Source: Pseudomonas campi
GTDB lineage: Bacteria; Pseudomonadota; Gammaproteobacteria; Pseudomonadales; Pseudomonadaceae
Length of the DNA: 64,000 nt
Direction of reading: 5' to 3'
Assembly (NCBI RefSeq): GCF_013200955.2
Contig: NZ_CP053697.2
Location: forward strand, 3,224,001-3,288,000
A program made the translations under genes and the position numbers. Shown piece after piece: positions 10,101 to 18,392 of this stretch. How positions within the stretch are numbered: the stretch's first letter is position 1; each line of letters begins with the position of its first letter. A model generated the notes under the pieces. That model worked only from the letters and a program-made list of their open reading frames with translations. It searched no databases and was not told the origin of the DNA.

Positions 10101-13100
10101 CATCGCCACCGGAGCCGGTGCGACCGCGACACGCGCCGGTGCCGCAGCGGGTGCCGGGCGACGCGCCGGAGCAGCCGCTGCCGGCATGGCACGCGGCTGG
10201 CTGGCCGCAGCACCACCGGCCATGAAGGTGTTGAGCACCCGCTCCTGGGTTTCCAGGAACTGGCGCATGGTGGCGAAATACTCCGCCATCACCGATGACA
10301 TTTCGTCACCGTTGGGAGCCGTTGTTTCAGACATGACCAGCCTCTCCTTGACTCGGGGTGCAGCCTGCGCTGCGCGTTGGGGGACGGGAATTGAAAGGGG
10401 TTGGGCGACCGCTGCGACCAGTGTGCGTGGCTCGCTGGGCGCGGCCGGCAGTACTTCGCCCTGGCGTACGCCGATCTGCCGCTGCGCGGCGCTGGCGCGA
10501 CGGGCGCCGCTGCCGTTGAGCAGCCAGGCCTGCTTGGGCAGGCTGGCGTCCTGCCACAGGCCGTCGAGACGGCCATTGCTGCTGCGCAGGCAAGCGCGGC
10601 GGGCGAACAGTGCGGTGGGTTTGAAGCTGACACCCAGGCAGAACAACCGGGCCAGGGCGGTCAACAGGCTGGTGATGCCCGCGCCACGCTCATCCAGGGC
10701 GATGGCTTGGTGCGCGCGACCGTCGAGGATGCGCCCAACCAGACGGCTGAGCACGGCCTTGGGCCCGACCTCGATGAATACGCGAGCACCGGCGGCATAC
10801 ATGGCTTCGACCTGGGCGACGAACTCGACCGGCTTGACCAGGTGTTCGGCCATGCTCGCCTTGAGTTGCGCCGTCTCGCTGCTATGCAGCGCGGCCGTGC
10901 TGTTGGAGTACACCGGCATGCTGCCCGGCTGCCAGTTGGCCGCATCGATGGCCGCGGCCAGCAACGACTGCGCCGGGGCGACGAAGGGCGAATGGAAGGC
11001 CGCCGCCACCGGGATGGCGCTGGCATTCAGCCCGGCCGCCTGGAAGGCCTGCAGGGCGCTGGCGATACCGGCCTGGGAGCCGGAAATGATGCTCTGCTCC
11101 GGCGCGTTGTGGTTGGCCACCAGCACGTCCGGCAGATGGCCGATGCTGGCCTCGACCACCGCTCGCGGCGCCTGCACCATGGCCATGCTGCCCAGCTCGC
11201 TGCCAGCACTGGCAGCGGCCTCGACGATGAAGCGACCACGCGCCTCGGACAGGCTGATCAGGGTGGGAAAATCGATGTGCCCGGCAGCGAACAGGGCGAC
11301 GAACTCGCCATAACTGTGCCCGGCGGCCATGTCGGCGCTGACGCCCAGTTCCTGCAGCAGGCGCCACAGGCCGGCCTCGACCACGCCGAGGGCCGGCTGG
11401 GCGATGTCGGTGCTGGTCAGCGCCGCACTGGCGGCCTGGCGCGCAGCCTCGTCATAACAGCTACGCGGGTAGATGAACTGGCTCAGCGGCTTGTCGGCAA
11501 AGCGCTCGGTAGTGCCCTGCAACTGCTGGTCGGCGGCAGCCAGGGTCTCGGCCACGGCCGGGAACAGCACGGCGACTTCGCGCAGCATGTGGATGTTCTG
11601 CGACCCCTGGCCGGGGAACAGCACGGCGACCTGACCGGCCTCGACCAGGCTGTCGCCCAGCTGAATGCTCGGGTCGATCAACGCCTCACCGGCCAGGCGT
11701 CGCTGCGCCTTGTCCAGCTTGTCGGCCAACTCGTCGAGGCTACCGACCACCAGGGCCAGACTGTGCATACCGCTGCCAAGGTTGGCCGCCAGGTGGCAGG
11801 CGATATCGGCTAACGCCACCTTGCCCGGCGCCGCCAGTTGCTGCTGCAGCGCGGCAACCTGACTGTGCAACTGCTCACGACTGGCGGCGCGCCACAGCAG
11901 CAGCTCGGCCGCCCAGGCATCGCTGACGCTAGGCTGCAACCAGGGCCGATATTCGCCCGCGTACTCTTCCAATACCGCGTGGAAGTTGGTGCCACCGAAA
12001 CCGAAAGCGCTGACCGCGGCGCGGCGCGGCTGCTCACCATTGACCAGCCAGGGCTGCGCCTCATCCAGCACGCAGAGCGGGCTGTCGGCGGCCTTCAATA
12101 CCGCGTTCGGCGATTGCACGCCGAGGTGCGGCGGCAGGGTCTTGTGATGCAGGGCCAGGGCCGCCTTGATCATCCCAGCCACGCCGGCGGTGGCCTTGGT
12201 GTGACCGATCATGGTCTTCACCGAGCCGACCACGGCTTGCGCCGGTCGGCTGCCGGCTTCGCGCAACAGCGAGGTGGTGCTGTCCAGTTCGGCGGTGTCG
12301 CCGGCCACCGTGCCGGTGCCGTGGGCCTCGAACAGGCCGACGCTTTCCGGGCCGAAGCCGGCCTGCTGGTAGGCCCGGCGCATGGCGCGCAACTGCCCGG
12401 CAGGCAACGGCGCGGTGAGGCCCTTGGCCTTGCCGTCACTGCTGCCGGCCATGCCCTTGATCACCGCATAGACGCGGTCGCCGTCGCGCTCGGCATCGCT
12501 CAGGCGCTTGAGCGCGAGCATGGCGATGCCTTCGGAAATCACGATGCCGTCGGCCGATTCGTCGAAGGTGCGGCAACGGCCGCGCGGCGACAGGGCCTGG
12601 GTCTTGCTGAAGCACAGGTAGCCGAACGGGCCCTGCACGGTATCCACGCCGCCAGCGATAACCAGATCGCTACGGCCGGAGAGCAGTTCGTTGATGCCCT
12701 GATAGATCGCCGCCAGGGACGAGGCGCAAGCGGCGTCGGTGGCGAAGTTGACTCCGCCGAAGTCCAGGCGGTTGGCGATGCGCCCGGCCATGACGTTGAT
12801 CAGGATGCCGGCGAAGGTGTCTTCGGTCCATTCCGGCAGGCGCTCGGCGATCGCGCTCGGCAGCTCGCCCGAAAAACGCGGCAGCTCGGAGCGCAGGCCG
12901 TACTGCATGCCGACGTCGCCGGCACCGCCGCTGGCGCCGATGATTACCGAGGCCTTCTCGCGATTGAAGCCACGCTGCTCGTAGCCGGCGTCGCTGAGGG
13001 TCTGGCGGGCTATGTCCAGGGCCATCAGCTGCATCGGGTCGACCGACTCGATGGATTTCGGCGGCATGCCGTAACGGGTTGGATCGAAGACCATGTCGTC

Positions 13101-15359
13101 GAGGAAGCCGCCCCAGCGCGAGTAGATCTTGTCCGGGGTGCTGCGGTTCTCGTCGAAGTACAGGCGCCAGTCCCAGCGATGGGCCGGGATTTCGGTGATC
13201 GCGTCGACCTTGTTGAGGATGTTGTGCCAGTACTCGCGCGGGGTCTTCGAGCCTGGCAGCACCGAGCCCATGCCGATAATGGCGATATCCGCCGGATCGC
13301 CGCTCAGCGGCGCCAGCTCGTCCTGGGCCTGCACATGCGCTTCGAGCAGGGCCAGTGCCTCGTCGGTGACGCTGTGGTGCAGGCTGGCGATATCGGTAAC
13401 GGCGGCGCGCAGGGTGGCGACCTGGCCGATCATGTACATGCCGTCGGCGACTTGCTCGTCCTCGCTGAAGACCTTGAGCTTGGCCTCTTCACCGATGCGC
13501 ATGCTGCCCTTGGAAGCCAGGCGCAGGCGACCGAGGATCAGATCGTCGAGCTGCTCGCGCGCCTCGTCGGCGGGCACAGCCTGCTGCTTGAGCTCGTTGC
13601 GGCGAGCGAAGAACGCGGCGGCGAACGGGGTGTAGGCGCAGCGGCTGGCATGTCCGGTGCCGGACTCCAGGTTGACCGTGCGCGCACAGTCGATGGCCTG
13701 CTGCTGGAAAGTCGAAACTATGGCGCCGGAGCCGACGATTTCACGGGTGAACAGGTAGGCGCTGCCCATCAGCATGCCGACCTTGACGCCCAGCGCCAGC
13801 AAAGGCGCCGCCATGGTCTGAACCATGGCCGAGGAACGGGCATCGTGGATGCCACCGGCGAACAGCACCTGGATCTCGGCCGCCGGCACGCCGCCTTTGA
13901 TCTCGTCGAGCAGGCGGTCGATCATGCTGCTCCACAACACGAAGCTGCTCAGCGGGCCGACATGCCCGCCGCACTCGCGGCCCTCGAAGATGAAGCGCCG
14001 CGCCCCTTCCTTGAGGAACATCGGGATCAGGTTGGCCGACGGCACATGCAGGAAGGACGGGATGCCCGACTGCTCCAGGCGCACTGCCTGGTCCGGGCGA
14101 CCGCCGGCGATGATGGCGTAGTTGGGCTGGTAGGGCTTGGCCGCGGCAATCTGCTCGTCGAGCAGGCTTTGCGGGGCGAAGCCCAGCAGGCCGATACCCC
14201 AGGGTCGGCCGGCGAGCAGCTGGTGGGTCTTGTTCAGCAAATCATCCAGCGGCTTGCCCTTGAGCAGGGCCAGGGCCAGCATCGGCAGCGCCCCACCACT
14301 GGCTACGGCTTCGGCAAATTCGGCCTTGTCCGAGACCCGGCTCATCGGCCCCTGCACCAGCGGCAACGGCAGGCCCAGGGCCTGGGCCAGTGGCGCATCG
14401 GCCTGGATCGCCCGCGCTTTCAGGGCAGCCTGCGGGTTGTTCTGCACCGCGTTATCGATGGCCTGGAGCAGTTGCGCCAGGCTGCCGTACTGTTTCTGCC
14501 AGGCAGCCGCGAATGCCACATCCTGGCCCAGCGGCAGCAACCCGGCGGCTGGCTCGCGCCAGTTGATTTCGGCCAGCACCCGCGCGCGCAATTCGGCGGG
14601 AGTGAGACATTCCGCCGCGGCGACAAAGGCCTTGGCCGTGGCAAAACCGGGACGCAGCAGTACCCGGCAGTAACAGCCGAACTCGCCGTTGCCGGCGGCG
14701 ACTGTTTCGCTGCCGGACAGGCTGCGCAGATGGGGGAACAGCTCACTGGCGACCGGCGACTCCTGCAGCAGCAGGACCTGACTGTCCAGCACTACGCCCG
14801 CACATCCGGCAACGGCGGCGGCAGCGGCGGTGTGCGGGGTGATGCCGCCACGCAGGTAGAGTGGCAAGTCACTCTGTTGGCGCCAGTGCTGGGCGAGAAT
14901 GAAGCAGCTGCTTTCGCCAACGAAACCGGCGGCTTCGTGGCCCTTGAGGATCAGGCCATCAACGGCAGCGAGCAGGTCTGGCTCAAGCGGCGCGCTGCTC
15001 GACAACTCGAGCAGCACGCGCACACCGCGGGCACGCAGGGCTGGCAGGCTATCGCGCCACGGGCTGAACTGCTCGCCACCCACCACCAGCAGACACAAAC
15101 CAGTGCCCGCCTGACGCACCAGAGCATCGTGCAGCGCGCGATCAAAATCGCCCAGACGCACGCCAAAGCCGTGCGGCCCGGCATGCTGGGCGAGCACAGC
15201 CAACTGCTCGACGCCCTGCACCGCACAGCCCGCGAGCTCCAGATCGAGGACGCCAAGACCACCGGCCCGGGAGGCAGCAATTGCCAGAGCAGGGTGCGCC
15301 AAACCGCTTGGAGAAAATACCAACGTCTGAAAGCCAGAAGCGCTTTGAGAGCCATTCAT
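7173..15359 (-). CDS. PUFA-synthase-like megasynthase: (NPD/ER)2-KS-AT-ACP-KR-DH
   Basis: 2,728 aa from ATG 15359 (MNGSQSASG), chosen because GAGG lies 8 bases upstream and the 70 residues before it look unlike protein. Domains: a first TIM-barrel NPD/FMN-like domain about 8-310; a second about 325-640 with LVQGPMSRVSD and EGRECGGHVGP, resembling PfaD/nitronate monooxygenase; KS about 690-1135 (Cys878, His1013, His1053); AT about 1243-1555 (GHSYG, Ser1349); an Ala/Pro-rich linker about 1714-1790; one ACP with GIDSIKRVEI (Ser1828); KR about 2128-2360 (TGGARGI, Ser2309, Tyr2322, Asn2326); and a C-terminal double-hotdog DH (HCIDGIPVLP, His2466; LDAAPQ, Asp2636). It is the first gene of the leftward operon. 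The product is probably a reduced, possibly unsaturated acyl chain; the exact product is unknown. Confidence 0.93.
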   Translation of the reverse strand: MNGSQSASGFQTLVFSPSGLAHPALAIAASRAGGLGVLDLELAGCAVQGVEQLAVLAQHAGPHGFGVRLGDFDRALHDALVRQAGTGLCLLVVGGEQFSPWRDSLPALRARGVRVLLELSSSAPLEPDLLAAVDGLILKGHEAAGFVGESSCFILAQHWRQQSDLPLYLRGGITPHTAAAAAVAGCAGVVLDSQVLLLQESPVASELFPHLRSLSGSETVAAGNGEFGCYCRVLLRPGFATAKAFVAAAECLTPAELRARVLAEINWREPAAGLLPLGQDVAFAAAWQKQYGSLAQLLQAIDNAVQNNPQAALKARAIQADAPLAQALGLPLPLVQGPMSRVSDKAEFAEAVASGGALPMLALALLKGKPLDDLLNKTHQLLAGRPWGIGLLGFAPQSLLDEQIAAAKPYQPNYAIIAGGRPDQAVRLEQSGIPSFLHVPSANLIPMFLKEGARRFIFEGRECGGHVGPLSSFVLWSSMIDRLLDEIKGGVPAAEIQVLFAGGIHDARSSAMVQTMAAPLLALGVKVGMLMGSAYLFTREIVGSGAIVSTFQQQAIDCARTVNLESGTGHASRCAYTPFAAAFFARRNELKQQAVPADEAREQLDDLILGRLRLASKGSMRIGEEAKLKVFSEDEQVADGMYMIGQVATLRAAVTDIASLHHSVTDEALALLEAHVQAQDELAPLSGDPADIAIIGMGSVLPGSKTPREYWHNILNKVDAITEIPAHRWDWRLYFDENRSTPDKIYSRWGGFLDDMVFDPTRYGMPPKSIESVDPMQLMALDIARQTLSDAGYEQRGFNREKASVIIGASGGAGDVGMQYGLRSELPRFSGELPSAIAERLPEWTEDTFAGILINVMAGRIANRLDFGGVNFATDAACASSLAAIYQGINELLSGRSDLVIAGGVDTVQGPFGYLCFSKTQALSPRGRCRTFDESADGIVISEGIAMLALKRLSDAERDGDRVYAVIKGMAGSSDGKAKGLTAPLPAGQLRAMRRAYQQAGFGPESVGLFEAHGTGTVAGDTAELDSTTSLLREAGSRPAQAVVGSVKTMIGHTKATAGVAGMIKAALALHHKTLPPHLGVQSPNAVLKAADSPLCVLDEAQPWLVNGEQPRRAAVSAFGFGGTNFHAVLEEYAGEYRPWLQPSVSDAWAAELLLWRAASREQLHSQVAALQQQLAAPGKVALADIACHLAANLGSGMHSLALVVGSLDELADKLDKAQRRLAGEALIDPSIQLGDSLVEAGQVAVLFPGQGSQNIHMLREVAVLFPAVAETLAAADQQLQGTTERFADKPLSQFIYPRSCYDEAARQAASAALTSTDIAQPALGVVEAGLWRLLQELGVSADMAAGHSYGEFVALFAAGHIDFPTLISLSEARGRFIVEAAASAGSELGSMAMVQAPRAVVEASIGHLPDVLVANHNAPEQSIISGSQAGIASALQAFQAAGLNASAIPVAAAFHSPFVAPAQSLLAAAIDAANWQPGSMPVYSNSTAALHSSETAQLKASMAEHLVKPVEFVAQVEAMYAAGARVFIEVGPKAVLSRLVGRILDGRAHQAIALDERGAGITSLLTALARLFCLGVSFKPTALFARRACLRSSNGRLDGLWQDASLPKQAWLLNGSGARRASAAQRQIGVRQGEVLPAAPSEPRTLVAAVAQPLSIPVPQRAAQAAPRVKERLVMSETTAPNGDEMSSVMAEYFATMRQFLETQERVLNTFMAGGAAASQPRAMPAAAAPARRPAPAAAPARVAVAPAPVAMPVAAPVVAAPAPVAAAPAVVAPAPAAPAAPAAAPAQVAGAKMKDILLSIVEERTGYPSDMVGLEQNLEADLGIDSIKRVEIVGALLQTLPPAYGSALGEARSELNTRATLADMLKLLQSLEVGEAAVPFDLAGANPIAATPVVSHSPRHVVIAEAEEIPANALRQFEPGYFVITADNHGLALRLQEWLEQRGCTVSLLAPSLLADEAALLAWCRETAANPDKVVAGVIHLAALGAHALPRDAQLGSWQRELLVNEKSLFLILHALAAQLRSDAHVMAVSGLGGLFGRGDASAEASLSLQGGSSGLIKSVREERPTLRTRAIDLDPALAAAEQLAIISAELQLVGGRQEVGYPGGQRTLFRTQAHEIASSDLLPPLNNAVVLATGGARGITAEVLRDLARPGNVLILTGRSELHEEDPATAGLDSQNALRQYFIGEVRAGRLQLSPADVQRKVAAIVALREMHSNIADLRQAGATVEYIAVDVTHEPAVQALLIGLRERYGKVSGVVHGAGVIEDKLLEDKSAESWMRVVGTKVNGMLLLQKYVDVAELEFFAVFSSVAGRYGNSGQLDYATANELMNRLCCQLQRQWGEQVNVVSLNWGPWGATKFGAGMVTADTEKKFADKGVALVTAAQGRQLFSEALRLRGAHAVEVIAGGGPWEQHEADIGRLFEAEAGAAQGGINQPLLTHGRIEHGDKGTEVLTFTIDTAHGYLQEHCIDGIPVLPAAVALEIVAEAASVMWPGWVVAEVAEFRLLKGVQLNEPTQTLAVVINPPTYASSEGFDASLTIRSGSGKTQRIHYRAAVKMAQQLPEAPLHRPGEYRERELPVAKAYQEWLFHGPRFQVIRAINGLSSQGAAALMCPSSPQQWLSGAPAQQQWIVDPAVLDAAPQMALLWARTFHDGSALPAQFGRVIRYVEQLPERFHMDFQCLPGEAQQVRANVFFTDDDGKLLLLIEELECIVDARLNRLGGTHLRKETE

Positions 15360-15699
15360 GCGTGCAGCCTCATTCCTTAGGCAAACAACCCCGTGTGGCG
15401 GATGTCCGCACTCACTCGGGGGCCAATTCCAGCTGCAACCACCTGAAGAGCACCCACTGCAAGAAACGGGCAGAAACCCGTAAACAGCATGAAGCTCGCG
15501 CGTCGCCCTAGAAACTTTGTACTTCACCCACACTGCGCAAGCGCTGGCCAGAACCAGCGGCACAGCCAAAGCAAAGCCGCATCACGTGACAAAAAAACGA
15601 CGCGACAATGAATTTATGCAGGATTTATTTCACAGCCATTATTTTGCCCGAACCATTGCGGCGCAATCTGCACCGCAAGGAGGCATTTTTTGTAGTGGC

Positions 15700-15769
15700 T
15701 TTTTACCAGCAACCACCTAATAATGTCAAAATTACAACGAAAATCATAAGCTTCTGATCAATAAGTCAA
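15700..15769 (-). promoter_or_regulatory. Candidate sigma-70 promoters for the megasynthase operon
   Basis: On the minus strand a perfect TTGACA (15724-15729) is followed after 18 bases by TAAAAA (15700-15705). A second TTGACT (15764-15769) is followed after only 15 bases by TATGAT (15743-15748). Both TTGAC boxes lie inside the two copies of a direct repeat. The leader to the ATG at 15359 would be about 340 nt. This is motif matching only. Confidence 0.3.
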
Positions 15770-15779
15770 AATTACAACG
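15725..15779. repeat. Pair of 15-bp direct repeats, 40-bp period
   Basis: GTCAAAATTACAACG occurs at 15725-15739 and again, identically, at 15765-15779. The start-to-start distance is 40 bp, close to four helical turns. The copies are in the divergent control region and overlap candidate leftward -35 boxes. This fits a tandem regulator site. Confidence 0.7.
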
Positions 15780-16214
15780 CACTCCGGACTCCCAGCCAAC
15801 AGCCTCGGCGCCAAAGACCCATGCGCCAGGGATGGTTGCAATCGGCCCAAGGGAACCACTGGCGGCATGATCGGTAATATGTCAGCAACATGGGGAGCGG
15901 CATGCTTGATGCACAATTCGCCCCCGTACGCCGCTGACCATTGCGGCAAAGACATGCACGGGGATCGACAGTGTGCAGGTGAGACGTAAGCAATCAGGGA
16001 ACAACCAAGCGGCCATGGACAGACCAGCTACGCAGCGACAAACCGCCCGCAGGCCAAGCAAGCTCGCCTTGCCGGCCGGCACAGCCGGCCAATTCGCCCG
16101 CGCAGTGCATCAGCCCTACCCGCGCGACAGACATAGCAGCCATGCCAGGCGCCGCCATCCGGCGATACAGGACAATCCACGCTCGATTCCAGCCAGCCCA
16201 GAGAGGACAACCCC

Positions 16215-17051
16215 ATGAGTGCACCTATCAACCACATCGTGTTCATCATCATGGACAGCTGCCGCTATGACTCCTGCGTGGCTGCCAAGACACCGAATAT
16301 CGAGCGCGTTGGCGAGATCGAAAAGCGTTACAGCTATGCCTCCTGGACGGCGCCGTCGCACTACGCCTTCACCATGGGCATGCTGCCGCACAACACCCCG
16401 CGCGAGGTCTATGCCTCCGAGGTGTACAAGGAAGAGTTCGTGCAGTGGGTGACCCGCACCGGGATCACCGATGTGTCGTTCCGCAACTTCATCCCGGAAC
16501 TGTCGCTGCCCAAGGTGCTCGGCCAACTCGGCTACCGCACGGTGGCGCGCGTATCGATGCCGGTGCTCAACCAGCAGACCGCCATCAACCAGCACTTCGA
16601 TGACTACAAGCTGATGAGCAACCACAACGACTTCGCCGGCATGGTCGAGGAAATGACCTTCCCCGAGGACGAGCCGCACTACTACTTCCTCAACCTGGGC
16701 GAAACCCACTACCCCTACATGCTCACGGACGAAAACCTGCCGCGCATCTCCGGGGTACACGGCGTGTTCAAGACCCTCGGCGGTGAGGCCCAGCACAACG
16801 CCGCAGACAGCGAGGCATTCTTCGATCAGGAGCAGATGGAAATGCTCCGCCAGCAGCAGATTCGCTGCGTCGAGTACGTCGATGGACTGATCGGCAAGCT
16901 GATGGAGAAAGCCCCGGAAAACACCTGGTTCATCATCACCGCCGACCACGGCGAACTGTTCGGTGAAGATGGCTATTTCGGCCACGGCCCGATCATGCAC
17001 GAGAAGTGCTTCGAAGTGCCGTTCGTCGAAGGCTTCGCAGGCAAGGCCTGA
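16215..17051 (+). CDS. Sulfatase-fold protein of the alkaline phosphatase superfamily (Thr at nucleophile position)
   Basis: 278 aa, no signal peptide, preceded by GAGAGGAC at good spacing. The N-terminal metal strand is VFIIMDSCRYDS (Asp14). Where sulfatases carry C/S-x-P-x-R, this protein has SWTAPSHYAF, with Thr45 in the nucleophile place and no formylglycine signature. The C-terminal half has the ITADHGE metal motif and a GHGPIMHEK His segment. It is short for a sulfatase (usually 400 or more aa) but contains both metal halves. Its stop overlaps the sulfotransferase start by one base. It may cleave or transfer a phospho-ester or sulfo-ester, or act as a phosphoesterase on the same lipid; the reaction is not determined by sequence. 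Confidence 0.8.
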   Translation: MSAPINHIVFIIMDSCRYDSCVAAKTPNIERVGEIEKRYSYASWTAPSHYAFTMGMLPHNTPREVYASEVYKEEFVQWVTRTGITDVSFRNFIPELSLPKVLGQLGYRTVARVSMPVLNQQTAINQHFDDYKLMSNHNDFAGMVEEMTFPEDEPHYYFLNLGETHYPYMLTDENLPRISGVHGVFKTLGGEAQHNAADSEAFFDQEQMEMLRQQQIRCVEYVDGLIGKLMEKAPENTWFIITADHGELFGEDGYFGHGPIMHEKCFEVPFVEGFAGKA

Positions 17052-17959
17052 TGACTCAGCCGCTGTTCATCCTGGCGTTGCCGCGATCCTATACCTCATT
17101 GATCGCCGGCATGCTGGGCCAGCATCCACAGGCATTCGGGCTGCCCGAGCTGAACCTGTTCACCGTCGATCGCCTGATGGAAATGTGGGACGGCAAGAGT
17201 GACGCTGGTTTCGGCAAGTTCCAGCGCCACGGCATCCTGCGTGCGGTCGCCGAGATCTATGCCGGCGAACAGACCAGCAACACCGTGGAAATGGCCAACC
17301 ACTGGCTGGCCGCGCGGCAGAGCCGTAGCGGTAGCGAGGTTTTCCAGGAAATCTGCCAGGCGATTGCGCCGCTGATGGCCATCGAGAAAAGCCCGGCGCA
17401 TGTCACCAGCGCGATCTATCTGGAGCGCATCTACGCCGCCTATCCCGATGCCTTTTATATGCACCTGACCCGCCACCCGACCAATCAGGGCAACTCGGTG
17501 ATGAAGATGCAGGAAGGTGGCTATGCCCTCTCGGTGAACTCGATCGACTACACCGAAAACCAGGCGATCATCGATCCGCAACTGGCCTGGCATGACACCA
17601 ACCTGAACATCATGGAACTGCTGGAAAAGGTCCCCGAACGGCAGAAGCTGCATGTGCGCGGCGAAGACGTGATGTCCGACCCTCTGGGCAGCCTGGCGGA
17701 CATCTGCCGCTGGCTGGGCCTGCGCGATGATATCGAGGCACTGGAAGACATGCTGCACCCCGAACAGTCATCTTTTGCCCGCGTCGGCCCGATCAATGCA
17801 CTGTTCGGCAACGACCCCAATTTTCTGCGCGACCCGGTATTCCAGCCCCATTTACCCAAACAGCCGCCCTTGCGTGCCCCCCTGCCCTGGCGCATCGATG
17901 GTGCCTGCCTGAAGGCAGAAGTACAGAAAATGGCCCTGGAATTCGGCTATCAACACTGA
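17051..17959 (+). CDS. PAPS-dependent sulfotransferase family protein
   Basis: 302 aa from ATG 17051 (MTQPLFILALPRS), overlapping the preceding stop (TGATG). An upstream ATG at 17006 would put 15 Arg-rich residues in front and lies within the previous gene, so it is not favoured. The N-terminal LPRSYTSLIAGMLGQHP is the 5'-phosphosulfate loop of sulfotransferases. YMHLTRHPTNQGNSV (about residues 136-150) corresponds to the 3'-phosphate-binding strand/helix. The family moves sulfate from PAPS to a hydroxyl or amine. The PAPS-making genes cysD and cysNC follow in the same direction, which supports an active sulfation pathway. The acceptor is unknown; the lipid or polyketide made by the divergent megasynthases is the natural candidate. 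Confidence 0.85.
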   Translation: MTQPLFILALPRSYTSLIAGMLGQHPQAFGLPELNLFTVDRLMEMWDGKSDAGFGKFQRHGILRAVAEIYAGEQTSNTVEMANHWLAARQSRSGSEVFQEICQAIAPLMAIEKSPAHVTSAIYLERIYAAYPDAFYMHLTRHPTNQGNSVMKMQEGGYALSVNSIDYTENQAIIDPQLAWHDTNLNIMELLEKVPERQKLHVRGEDVMSDPLGSLADICRWLGLRDDIEALEDMLHPEQSSFARVGPINALFGNDPNFLRDPVFQPHLPKQPPLRAPLPWRIDGACLKAEVQKMALEFGYQH

Positions 17960-17973
17960 CTGAGAAGCCCAGC

Positions 17974-18366
17974 ATGCCCACACGCTCGCGCATCGGTAAC
18001 ATTTCTACCCCAGGCCCTCTCGAGGAGCTGCCATCACTGCCGCCGCACCTGCAGGTATTGCGCGACGATCTGCAACAACGCGTGCAGGCACGCCGGGTGC
18101 GTAGCCATCTGGAGCGGGAGCTGTCGCACCTCAATGGCAGTCGCGAGATCGCCGGCAGCGTGCGCCTGCTGTTCGACGGCCAGGGCCGCCCTGCGGAAAA
18201 CCTCAGCCTCAAGGACATCGTCAAATACCGGCAGAAGATCGAAACCGACATCCAGTGGCTGGAAGCCATCCTCATCGAACTGCGCAGCGATCTCTCGGTC
18301 GTACGTGAACTGGAAGATGCTGCCCTGGACGTAGCCAGCGTGCAGCAAGCCGAAGAAGACTACTGA
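17974..18366 (+). CDS. Hypothetical protein, helical/coiled-coil
   Basis: 130 aa; I do not recognise the family. GAGAAG lies a suitable distance before the ATG, and the gene starts 14 bases after the sulfotransferase stop, so it is co-transcribed. The sequence has a Pro-rich N terminus (about 1-27), then long charged helices rich in Arg, Glu and Leu (about 28-60 and 80-125). There is no signal peptide, membrane segment, Cys pair or catalytic motif. The shape suggests a small scaffolding or partner protein of the sulfotransferase, but nothing in the sequence proves this. Confidence 0.7.
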   Translation: MPTRSRIGNISTPGPLEELPSLPPHLQVLRDDLQQRVQARRVRSHLERELSHLNGSREIAGSVRLLFDGQGRPAENLSLKDIVKYRQKIETDIQWLEAILIELRSDLSVVRELEDAALDVASVQQAEEDY

Positions 18367-18392
18367 GCCGAGATTGACCAAGGAGCTGGCAC

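Larger units (their letters stand above)
15360..16214. promoter_or_regulatory. Divergent intergenic control region of the megasynthase/sulfotransferase locus
   Basis: 855 bases without a convincing gene, visibly more AT-rich than the flanks around 15,570-15,790. Short ORFs here have no ribosome-binding site or recognisable protein. The stretch holds a 15-bp direct repeat (see 15725-15779) and leftward promoter-like hexamers. A GAGAGGAC Shine-Dalgarno lies just before the rightward gene at 16215. It must contain the promoters of both operons. Confidence 0.6.

Noticed and set aside
11838..15380. A 1,180-residue plus-strand open frame opposite the first megasynthase
   Set aside because: Same reason: an antisense shadow without a start site, domain or plausible composition. 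Similar long shadows at 7194-10298 and 577-2247 were dropped too.
15360..15569. N-terminal extension of the first megasynthase to 15569
   Set aside because: The extra 70 residues (Cys/Ser/Pro-rich) do not resemble a domain, and GAGG sits correctly before the ATG at 15359.
15599..15720. Small ORF in the divergent intergenic region (MQDLFHSHYFART...)
   Set aside because: No ribosome-binding site, no recognisable protein and unusual composition; the stretch reads as a control region.
16215..17051. Annotation as an ordinary arylsulfatase
   Set aside because: No C/S-x-P-x-R formylglycine signature is present; only the superfamily fold is supported.
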